DNA from: Lentisphaeria bacterium
GTDB lineage: Bacteria; Verrucomicrobiota; Lentisphaeria; Oligosphaerales; Oligosphaeraceae
NCBI GenBank assembly: GCA_028699735.1
Contig: JAQVUB010000083.1
Location: 1-8,570 of the forward strand
Direction of reading: 5' to 3'
DNA: 8,570 nucleotides
Positions 1-5,347 of this stretch are shown here, one piece after another; the first letter of the stretch is position 1, and each line of letters starts with the position of its first letter. A program made the translations under genes and the position numbers. The notes beneath the pieces are model-generated. The model saw nothing but the letters and a program-made list of their open reading frames with translations. It was not told the DNA's origin and did no database searches.

Positions 1-122
1 AGAGAGATATCGCAGCAGTATTTGGTTAGGCAATGGGGATTGCCGGCAAAATTCAGAAAATCCTGGGCCCAGGCGAAGGCACCGCAGCCAATGACCCCAA
101 CAACCAGTTTATTGTCGCGCAT
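1..122 (-). CDS. Gfo/Idh/MocA-family oxidoreductase, N-terminal fragment (runs off left edge)
   Basis: Reading the minus strand from an ATG at 122 gives an open frame of 40 codons that continues past the left edge. It begins MRDNKLVVGVIGCGAFAWAQ. The hydrophobic strand VVGVIGCGAFA (residues 7-17) holds the GxGxxA dinucleotide-binding loop of the Rossmann fold, placed close to the N-terminus as is usual for NAD(P)-dependent Gfo/Idh/MocA sugar dehydrogenases. A Shine-Dalgarno-like AGAGG (134-130) lies 7 nt before the ATG, which supports this start. The catalytic EKP motif and the substrate domain would lie outside the window, so the substrate cannot be judged. The gene follows pgm in the same direction, separated by a long inverted repeat and a possible terminator, so co-transcription with pgm is doubtful. 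Family assignment rests on the N-terminal fold signature only. Confidence 0.75.
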   Translation of the reverse strand, partial: MRDNKLVVGVIGCGAFAWAQDFLNFAGNPHCLTKYCCDIS

Positions 123-144
123 GATGAATCCTCTGCAAAAGGTG

Positions 145-166
145 AAAAAAACTCCGCAATCGCGGA
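145..166 (-). terminator. Candidate intrinsic terminator or attenuator upstream of the left-edge oxidoreductase
   Basis: On the minus strand a 5-bp stem TCCGC/GCGGA (166-162 and 157-153) with a 4-nt loop is followed after one G by seven T (151-145). This is the shape of a small Rho-independent terminator. It would end transcripts from pgm, but it lies only about 10 nt before the Shine-Dalgarno of the next gene, leaving no room for a promoter after it. Hence it is either an attenuator-like element or a chance hairpin. The stem is short. Confidence 0.35.
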
Positions 167-171
167 AAATG

Positions 172-296
172 TTTTTAACCACGAAAAACACGAAAGGACA
201 CGAAAAAAATCATGGAAGAGGCATTGAAAGTGTTTCTTGCGTCGCATTATCCATGAATTTTTTTCGTGTTTTTTCGTGTTTTTTCGTGGTTAAAAA
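172..296. repeat. Inverted pair of the TTTTTAACCACGAAAA intergenic repeat
   Basis: The left arm (172-216) begins TTTTTAACCACGAAAAACAC and ends TCATGGA. The right arm (250-296) is its near-perfect reverse complement, beginning TCCATGAA and ending CGTGGTTAAAAA. The arms are separated by 33 nt (217-249), so the whole could form a hairpin of roughly 45 bp with small bulges. It fills most of the spacer between pgm and the left-edge oxidoreductase. The same core recurs at 2054-2181, 3846-4250, 4281-4307 and 6709-6747. Function is unknown; a role in transcript ends or mRNA stability, or mobile DNA remnants, are both possible. Confidence 0.85.
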
Positions 297-320
297 GAAA
301 CAGTGTAAACAGAAACTGAA

Positions 321-1940
321 TCAGATTTGTTTAGCGGCCTCGAAAAGTTGTTGCAAATGTTTGCTTCCCAGACGACTTTCCGCATAAATCTTGCGGATAT
401 TTTCAGTCCCGGATGGGCGTATAGCAAACCAAGCGTCTGCAGTGACAACCTTTAATCCGCCAATGGGCGCATTATTGCCAGGGGCATTGGTCATTTTCGC
501 CACCACTTTGCTTCCGGCAATTTCTTGCAAAGCAATGGATTCGGGAGTTAAAGCGGCCAGTCTTTTCTTTTGTTCCTCAGTGGCTGGGCTGTCCTGACGT
601 CCATAGAAGAATTTGCCGAATTCCTTTTCGAGGGCATGATATTGCTGTCCCGGATCCTTGCCGGTGACTGCGGTGATTTCCGCTGCCAGCAAAGCCAGGA
701 TGATTCCATCCTTGTCGCTGCTCCAGAGGGAGCCATCGCGGCAGAGGAAGGTAGCTCCTGCGCTTTCTTCTCCGGCAAATGCGAGGTCCCCCTTGCAGAG
801 TCCGTCCACAAACCATTTGAAGCCGACGGGTACTTCGAGAAGTTTGCGTCGGCAGCGTCTGGCGATCAGGTCGAGCATGGAACTGCTGACGATGGTTTTG
901 CCGACGGCGGCGCTTTTCGGCCAGTCCGGGCGGTGGTTGAACAGGTAGTCGATGGCGACGGCGAGGTAATGATTGGGGTTCATCAGCCCACTGCCGGGCG
1001 TAACGATGCCGTGACGGTCGGAATCGGGATCGTTGCCAAAGGCAATGTCAAAGGAGTTTTTCAGCTTGAGTAAACCCGACATCGCTTTGGCGGATGAACA
1101 GTCCATGCGGATTTTTCCGTCATGATCAACCGTCATAAAGCGGAAGGTCGGATCGGGATTGCCATTGAAAAGCGTCAGATCAAGACCATACTGTTCAGCA
1201 ATCGGAATCCAGTAGCCCAGTGCTGCGCCGCCAAGGGCATCGGCGGCCATTCGCAGACCGCTGCCGCGAACCGCTTCCATATCGATGATATTTTTCAGAT
1301 TCTGTACATAGGGTGTGCAGTAATCAAAGGATTTCAGGTAGCCGGACTGCAGCGCTTTAGCATAGGTCAGCCGCTTGATTCCGGCAGATTTTGCTTTCAA
1401 CAGCCGGTTGGCTTCTGTTGCAATCCAGCTGGTGGTTGCTGAATCCGCTGGCCCCCCGTGCGGCATGTTGTATTTGATGCCGCCATCCTCCGGAGGATTG
1501 TGCGATGGGGTGACGATGATCCCATCGGCCAGCGCACTTTTCCGCTTGCAGTTATATGCAATGATAGCACGCGATACGGCCGGGGTGGGAGTAAAAGCAT
1601 TGGCTGCGGCATAGAAAACTGGAATTTCATTGGCGGCGAGAACTTCACAGGCGCTGATGTGAGCCGGCTCGGAAAGGGCATGCGTATCCATGCCCAAGAA
1701 AAGCGGCCCGGAAATCCCAGCATTTTTGCGATAATTGCAGATCGCTTGGGTGATCGCCAGAATATGATCTTCGTTGAAAGAAAGCTTCATCGAACTGCCA
1801 CGATGCCCGGAGGTCCCAAAAACTACCTGCTGCGCAGGCTCACAAGGATCGGGTTTTCCAGTATAATATTGAGAAATCAGCCTGGGAATATTCACCAGCA
1901 TTCCGGCAGGCAGCTTTTTGCCAGCTAATTCATGGGACAT
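321..1940 (-). CDS. pgm: Phosphoglucomutase, alpha-D-glucose-phosphate specific type
   Basis: This 539-residue cytoplasmic enzyme interconverts glucose 1-phosphate and glucose 6-phosphate, linking glycogen or polysaccharide metabolism to glycolysis. All four alpha-D-phosphohexomutase signatures are present: the phosphoserine loop TPSHNP (residues 144-149, Ser146), the metal-binding loop DPDSDR (304-309), the sugar-binding loop GEESAG (390-395) and the phosphate-binding RPSGTE (508-513). The N-terminal part, with KLPAGMLVNIPRLI and VVFGTSGHRGSS (39-50), is the pattern of the E. coli Pgm subfamily, whose members are about 546 residues long. The frame is open upstream to a TTG at 1979, but the ATG at 1940 is preferred: it follows CAGGAA (1956-1951) with a 10-nt gap and the protein then starts where family members do. 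A second, different phosphohexomutase gene lies 267 bp upstream on the same strand. No truncation or missing active-site residue is seen. Confidence 0.95.
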   Translation of the reverse strand: MSHELAGKKLPAGMLVNIPRLISQYYTGKPDPCEPAQQVVFGTSGHRGSSMKLSFNEDHILAITQAICNYRKNAGISGPLFLGMDTHALSEPAHISACEVLAANEIPVFYAAANAFTPTPAVSRAIIAYNCKRKSALADGIIVTPSHNPPEDGGIKYNMPHGGPADSATTSWIATEANRLLKAKSAGIKRLTYAKALQSGYLKSFDYCTPYVQNLKNIIDMEAVRGSGLRMAADALGGAALGYWIPIAEQYGLDLTLFNGNPDPTFRFMTVDHDGKIRMDCSSAKAMSGLLKLKNSFDIAFGNDPDSDRHGIVTPGSGLMNPNHYLAVAIDYLFNHRPDWPKSAAVGKTIVSSSMLDLIARRCRRKLLEVPVGFKWFVDGLCKGDLAFAGEESAGATFLCRDGSLWSSDKDGIILALLAAEITAVTGKDPGQQYHALEKEFGKFFYGRQDSPATEEQKKRLAALTPESIALQEIAGSKVVAKMTNAPGNNAPIGGLKVVTADAWFAIRPSGTENIRKIYAESRLGSKHLQQLFEAAKQI

Positions 1941-2053
1941 GATTGGACAATTCCTGAAAAACAAGGCACTTAACCGCAAAAAAATATTTCATTAATATAA
2001 ACGCTCGAATGAAAAAATAAACACCCGTACCAAAATCAGGTGGAAAGGAATTC

Positions 2054-2181
2054 TTTTTGAACAACGAAAGGTACGAAATCACACCAAAAAATTGCACGGG
2101 AAGGGGCTTTGACTGCGGGAATGCGTTATTGATCCCATGAATTTTTTTCGGGGCGTTAGTGTCTTTCGTTGTTGAAAAAAT
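2054..2181. repeat. Diverged inverted pair of the AACAACGAAA intergenic repeat
   Basis: In the spacer between the two phosphomutase genes, the left arm (2054-2092) contains TTTTTTGAACAACGAAAGG and the right arm (2140-2181) ends CTTTCGTTGTTGAAAAAAT. The arms are inverted complements over the outer AACAACGAAAG part and over the inner A/T run (AAAAAATT against AATTTTTTT), but the middle has diverged. About 47 nt lie between the arms. The remainder of the 1941-2207 spacer is A/T rich near 1980-2030, which could contain the pgm promoter, but I see no well-spaced pair of promoter boxes there. Confidence 0.65.
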
Positions 2182-2207
2182 ACCATTGCCACTCAGCTTC
2201 TGACGTA

Positions 2208-3773
2208 TTACGAGGTTTTTTGGGCCTGGTGCTGCGCAAGCACGCTGGAAATTTCCTTCATAATTATGTTTGCGTCGGCTTTTTTCAGGTTCCAGCTTTC
2301 GAAATTCAGGCGCAGTTTGCTTTCATTGCCGGAAGGTCTCACGACGAACCACCAGCCTGATTTTCCCCCAGGACTCAGCCAAATGATTTTCAGATCCGGG
2401 AAATCGCGGCTTTTAGGGTGGTATTCGCCATTCAGTTCAAAGACCCGGAACAGGCCGAGGTCGGGATCCAACGCGATGCCCTGGCGTCGGGTGTCCGGGA
2501 GCTTGCCGAAATGCTGATCGAGTTTCTTCAGGACGGCGTTGACAGCAGTCCGATCCGGCAGCAGATAATTAATTTCTCCGCTCCACTGATAGGTTTTCCG
2601 CCATCCGGCCAGCAGCGCTGGCAGTTCTATTTTTTGTTGTTTAAGACGCCGTACCTCTGCAAGCAGGGTCAGTGCAGTCAGAAAACCGCTGTCGACGGAG
2701 AAAAATTCCGGGTAGAAATAATGTCCGGAATGTTCCCCGGCAAAGAGGATGCGCTTCCGGAATTTGGGGTGTCGCATCAGTTGTTTGATCTGGCCATGGC
2801 CGACCGGAGTATCCAGCAGCTCGACGCCGGAAGTGGACTCTCCGAATAAATCCTGCAGCAATTGGCTCGAACAGAGATTCCGCATCAGCAACGGATGGTT
2901 CAACTGGTTTTGCCCAAGCTTCTGCTGTGCAACCAGAGCATAAACCTGGGACGGAATGATTTCACGACCATTTCGGTCGACAAAACCGGCCCGGTCGGCA
3001 TCCCCGTCAAAAACAATCCCCAGATCGGCTTTACGGCGGCGAACTTCGTGACCCAGGCGCTCAATCTGCTCCGGCATCAGGGGATTTGGAACCCCATGCG
3101 GAAAATCGCCATCGGGTTCGGGATCCAGAAAGAAAAACCGGAAACCCCATGCTTTCAGGCGTTCTGCCAGCGGTGCAAAGGCGACGGCGCCCACCCCATT
3201 GCCGGCGGCAATGACCGCAGTGACCTTCGGACGGCAAGTTGTGTTTTGCATAAATCCGGCCAAAGCGAGCAGGTGATCCGCGAATTCTTCGCCGATCACA
3301 AGCACCTCAGGCGGAGTAAATTTTTCCTGCAAGGATGTTTTCAGGGCATCGAGATCCTCGCGGCTGAAAGGCAGTCCCCCGCTGTGAATAAATTTCATGC
3401 CATTAAATTCTTTGGGGTTGTGCGAAGCGGTGATCATCACGCCAGCGGAATAGTGCTGGGCATATTGGCCGCAGGCATAATACAGCTGTTCGGAGGAAAC
3501 CAGCCCGAGAAACTGCGCGCTGCCGCCACGTCCGCCGAAGCCACGCAGAAAAGCCAGGCTCAGGTCATAGGAGCCTTTGCGGGCATCATGCCCAAGCACT
3601 AGAGTGCCCGGCAGCCCTCGACGCAGCAGCAACTCATACAAGGCCTCCCCCAGCAGGAAAGCGATTTCGGAGTTCAGGACATCTGGCCAAAGGCCGCGGA
3701 TATCGTCCCGTTTGAAGATTTGATCAAGGTCATCCATCAATGCAACTGCCGGATTATGGCATATATATTTCAT
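2208..3773 (-). CDS. Phosphohexomutase of the phosphomannomutase/phosphoglucomutase type
   Basis: This 521-residue protein is a second alpha-D-phosphohexomutase, of the ManB/AlgC-like group, which converts hexose 6-phosphates and 1-phosphates for sugar-nucleotide synthesis. Signatures seen: the N-terminal IFKRDDIRG (residues 19-27), the phosphoserine loop TASHNP (115-120, Ser117), the metal loop DGDADR (256-261), the sugar-binding loop GEHSGH (346-351) and the phosphate-binding RPSGNE (479-484). AlgC/ManB enzymes usually carry GEMSGH, and His at the third place here may bear on specificity. The start at 3773 is chosen because GGGAG (3785-3781) stands 7 nt before it. An ATG twelve codons further in would match the family N-terminus more tightly but lacks a ribosome-binding site. 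At 521 residues it is longer than the roughly 460 of AlgC, mainly from inserted stretches in the second half. Mannose, glucose or glucosamine phosphate cannot be told apart from sequence alone. Confidence 0.88.
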   Translation of the reverse strand: MKYICHNPAVALMDDLDQIFKRDDIRGLWPDVLNSEIAFLLGEALYELLLRRGLPGTLVLGHDARKGSYDLSLAFLRGFGGRGGSAQFLGLVSSEQLYYACGQYAQHYSAGVMITASHNPKEFNGMKFIHSGGLPFSREDLDALKTSLQEKFTPPEVLVIGEEFADHLLALAGFMQNTTCRPKVTAVIAAGNGVGAVAFAPLAERLKAWGFRFFFLDPEPDGDFPHGVPNPLMPEQIERLGHEVRRRKADLGIVFDGDADRAGFVDRNGREIIPSQVYALVAQQKLGQNQLNHPLLMRNLCSSQLLQDLFGESTSGVELLDTPVGHGQIKQLMRHPKFRKRILFAGEHSGHYFYPEFFSVDSGFLTALTLLAEVRRLKQQKIELPALLAGWRKTYQWSGEINYLLPDRTAVNAVLKKLDQHFGKLPDTRRQGIALDPDLGLFRVFELNGEYHPKSRDFPDLKIIWLSPGGKSGWWFVVRPSGNESKLRLNFESWNLKKADANIIMKEISSVLAQHQAQKTS

Positions 3774-3792
3774 TATTTTACTCCCTGGGCAT

Positions 3793-3821
3793 ATAATATC
3801 CCGAATATGGAAAAAACGCAA
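3793..3821 (-). promoter_or_regulatory. Candidate sigma-70-type promoter for the second phosphohexomutase
   Basis: On the minus strand a -35-like TTGCGT (3821-3816) and a -10-like TATTAT (3798-3793) are 17 bp apart, the optimal spacing. Transcription would begin near 3786, directly before the GGGAG ribosome-binding site, giving a very short leader of about 13 nt. The spacing is good but the -35 is only a half match. Confidence 0.35.
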
Positions 3822-3903
3822 GGATGATTTTGTATAATTCCAAGATTTTTAACAACGAAAAGAAACGAAAAGACACGAATTTTTTTCGTACTACTATCGC
3901 CCC

Positions 3904-3985
3904 AATTCTCTTTTTTTGAGAAAGATTTTTTGAAACAGCACACGCAAGTTTCTAGCCATGAGACACTTTCTCATTTTTGAGAATT
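3904..3985. repeat. Nested inverted repeat AATTCTC...GAGAAAG inside the element
   Basis: AATTCTC followed by a T run and GAGAAAG (3904-3924) recurs in inverted, imperfect form as CTTTCTCATTTTTGAGAATT (3966-3985). Each copy is itself a small hairpin: TTCTC/GAGAA around seven T, and TTCTCA/TGAGAA around four T. The second is followed by seven T (3984-3990), so on the plus strand it could act as a weak terminator, though no plus-strand gene ends nearby. Confidence 0.5.
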
Positions 3986-4076
3986 TTTTTAGGGTTTTGA
4001 TGTGATGAAAGCGAAACACGATACCGGCGGAGACGCCGAGGAGGGAAAGGTCCACACAAGCTTGCACAGACCAAGG

Positions 4077-4135
4077 GGAGCCGGCGAGACACCGGCGCTC
4101 CATATTCCCTCCGACACATGTTGACAAGGAGGGAA
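4077..4135. repeat. G+C-rich tandem hairpins in the element core
   Basis: Two adjacent inverted repeats stand out from the A/T-rich spacer. The first pairs GGAGCCGG (4077-4084) with CCGG and CTCC (4092-4095, 4098-4101), with a 2-nt bulge and a 7-nt loop. The second pairs TTCCCTCC (4105-4112) perfectly with GGAGGGAA (4128-4135) around a 15-nt loop. A related GGAGGGAAAGG also occurs at 4040-4050. The block is unlike the flanking sequence in base composition, which suggests a separate repeat embedded in the element. Confidence 0.55.
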
Positions 4136-4280
4136 GTGACCACATATGGTTGATGGTACGAGCATGAAATTTTGCACAGCGATCTCTTACCGCAACGCAA
4201 CAACCTTAAAAAATTTTCGAGTCTTTTTGTGTTTTTTCGTTGTTAAAAAATAGGTTGTGGACGCCAGCCCACTCCAAGTC

Positions 4281-4307
4281 CGTTCGTGCTTTTCGTGGTT
4301 AAAAAAA
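4281..4307 (-). repeat. Solo copy of the TTTTTAACCACGAAAA repeat at the araC-like stop
   Basis: On the minus strand this reads TTTTTTTAACCACGAAAAGC and then ACGAACG. It is a single copy, oriented with its TTTTTAAC end toward the AraC gene. The last two Phe codons and the TAA stop of that gene are the TTTTTTTAA of the repeat, so repeat and coding sequence overlap by 9 nt (4299-4307). Confidence 0.7.
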
Positions 4308-5108
4308 CGCCTTGCTTGTGAATTCTCTGCGATATTGGATGGGGGATGCCTGGTATTTCTGGCGGAAGAGTCTTGAGAAGTAGAAGGGGTTTTCGAGTCC
4401 GGCTCTTACGGCGATGGTTTTGACCGGTTCCTGGGTATAAATGAGTTCTTTTGCGGCTTTTTGCAGGCGGCTATGGATCAGGAATTGCTGTGGTGGCATG
4501 CCGGCCAGTTCCTTAAAGATGCGCCGAAAATGGGTGCTAGTGACATGGCAGCGGGCGGCTTCGGCCTGGAAATCCCAGACTTCTTCCGGATGGGCGCTGA
4601 TTCGTTCAATCAGGCCAGTGATATAGGTGGCCTGCCAGGGAGGATTTTTGGGTTCGGTGCGAAGTGCCTCATGCATTTGCAGCAGGAGGTCTTCAAACAG
4701 CAGCACTGCCCGCGGAGAGACGGTTCCCGGCAGCCGGATCAGCTCCATGATGGTAAGCATTGTGCGTAGAAATTTATCCGCGTTTCGCATATAGACCAGG
4801 GGTGGATCCGCATTTAAGGGAAAGAGTCCACTTTGCAGATAGTGTTCGATTCGTTTGCCATAAGTGCAGATGAAGTTATGGTGTCGGGGAACTCCATTGA
4901 TTGCACCATATTGAAAGACCGCGCCGGGGTGGGTAAGAAAGGCATAGGGGCCTTCCACACGGTATTCACGCCCAGTGTTGATCTGCAGGCGCAAGGGGCC
5001 ATGATAGTTGAATTGAACTCCGTAATACAAGGGCTCATTGTGCACATGATCAACGTGACGCGCAGTCGATCCGGTCAGACTGAAATTCAAGCCGCTAAAG
5101 TAATCCAT
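4299..5108 (-). CDS. AraC-family transcriptional regulator
   Basis: This 269-residue protein is a DNA-binding regulator. The C-terminal third fits the AraC double helix-turn-helix domain: the first helix-turn-helix around residues 182-202 (AAARCHVTSTHFRRIFKELA region), then PPQQFLIHSRLQKAAKEL (205-222), and the second around 229-250 with IAVRAGLENPFYFSRLFRQ and the closing SPIQYRR (255-261). The first 100 residues resemble the cupin-type ligand-binding half common in sugar-responsive members, with HVHNEPLYYGVQFNYHG at 21-37. It is transcribed divergently from the isomerase/ThuA/dehydrogenase operon, which makes that operon its likely target and a sugar its likely ligand; both are inference. 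The ATG at 5108 is the only plausible start, yet no Shine-Dalgarno precedes it: the bases just upstream read TCTCCTT, the complement of one. The last codons and the stop lie in an intergenic repeat. Confidence 0.92.
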   Translation of the reverse strand: MDYFSGLNFSLTGSTARHVDHVHNEPLYYGVQFNYHGPLRLQINTGREYRVEGPYAFLTHPGAVFQYGAINGVPRHHNFICTYGKRIEHYLQSGLFPLNADPPLVYMRNADKFLRTMLTIMELIRLPGTVSPRAVLLFEDLLLQMHEALRTEPKNPPWQATYITGLIERISAHPEEVWDFQAEAARCHVTSTHFRRIFKELAGMPPQQFLIHSRLQKAAKELIYTQEPVKTIAVRAGLENPFYFSRLFRQKYQASPIQYRREFTSKAFF

Positions 5109-5127
5109 AAGGAGAAACCACTTTTAG

Positions 5128-5170
5128 CCGACCGATCCGACCGATCCGACCGATCTGACCGATCGGTCGG
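5128..5170 (-). repeat. 9-bp tandem array (four ATCGGTCGG units) in the araC-like leader
   Basis: On the plus strand CCGACCGAT occurs three times in a row (5128-5154), followed by the variant CTGACCGAT (5155-5163) and a half unit CGGTCGG in inverted orientation (5164-5170). The junction makes a 12-bp perfect palindrome GACCGATCGGTC (5157-5168). Read in the direction of the AraC gene it is ATCGGTCAG and three ATCGGTCGG, ending 19 bp before the ATG. The same four-unit array occurs at 6748-6783 before the ThuA-like gene. It may be a regulator-binding array, an RNA structure element or a neutral microsatellite-like repeat. Confidence 0.85.
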
Positions 5171-5205
5171 GTTCATTGAGGCAAGAATGGGGGGGCTGGG
5201 GTGAG

Positions 5206-5235
5206 TTGTTGGTTTTGATGTTCGTTTTGTATAAA
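5206..5235 (+). promoter_or_regulatory. Candidate promoter for the isomerase/ThuA/dehydrogenase operon
   Basis: A weak -35-like TTGTTG (5206-5211) stands 18 bp before a good -10-like TATAAA (5230-5235). Transcription from here would give a leader of about 105 nt before the isomerase ATG at 5348. A poor -35 with a good -10 is what an activator-dependent promoter, such as an AraC target, often shows. The call is by eye only. Confidence 0.35.
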
Positions 5236-5253
5236 GATAGGTCTGTTTTCTTT

Positions 5254-5273
5254 ATTTGCAAATGCTGTTGCAA
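5254..5273. promoter_or_regulatory. Candidate operator: palindrome ATTTGCAAAT with repeated TTGCAA
   Basis: A perfect 10-bp palindrome ATTTGCAAAT (5254-5263) is followed by a second TTGCAA (5268-5273), 12 bp after the first TTGCAA (5256-5261). It lies between the divergent AraC-type and isomerase-type genes, just after the candidate -10. Two half-sites about one helical turn apart are compatible with a dimeric regulator, but AraC proteins more often use direct repeats of about 17-21 bp, so the match is only suggestive. Confidence 0.25.
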
Positions 5274-5347
5274 GGGTATATTTATTGGCAAGCAACATTT
5301 GTCTTCAAGAGATATTCGAAACCTGCATAACAATAAAAAGGGGTATC

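Larger units (their letters stand above)
3846..4250. repeat. MITE-like element: inverted CACGAAAA arms around a structured core
   Basis: This occupies most of the 525-bp gene-free stretch between the second phosphohexomutase and the AraC regulator. The left arm (3846-3885) begins TTTTTAACAACGAAAAGAAA and the right arm (4211-4250) is its imperfect reverse complement, ending TTTTTTCGTTGTTAAAAAA. About 325 bp lie between. The core holds a smaller inverted pair near 3904-3985 and a G+C-rich block at 4020-4140 with hairpins. No transposase and no protein-like frame is apparent, and no clear target-site duplication is visible at the edges. The layout resembles a non-autonomous mobile element or a composite of two solo repeats. 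Short open frames on the minus strand here lack family features and ribosome-binding sites. Confidence 0.6.

Noticed and set aside
22..387. Plus-strand open frame of 121 codons over the left spacer
   Set aside because: It runs through the inverted repeat and into the 3' end of pgm, and overlaps the oxidoreductase N-terminus on the other strand.
570..1073. Plus-strand open frame of 167 codons
   Set aside because: It is antisense to pgm, which is complete and has intact active-site loops.
1941..2060. A promoter for pgm in the A/T-rich stretch near 1980-2030
   Set aside because: A -10-like TATATT is visible on the minus strand, but no -35-like hexamer lies at acceptable spacing, so I do not list a promoter.
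2862..3602. Plus-strand open frame of 246 codons
   Set aside because: It is wholly antisense to the phosphohexomutase, whose reading frame contains all catalytic motifs; the antisense product has no family features.
3894..4203. Three overlapping minus-strand open frames of 62-83 codons in the spacer before the AraC gene
   Set aside because: They overlap each other in different frames, lie in a repeat-rich block with hairpins, show no recognisable domain and have no convincing ribosome-binding site.
5128..5170. Tandem 9-bp arrays as a CRISPR or origin iteron array
   Set aside because: There are no spacers between units, so it is not CRISPR. Four 9-bp units without replication genes or DnaA-box-like sequence do not support an origin.
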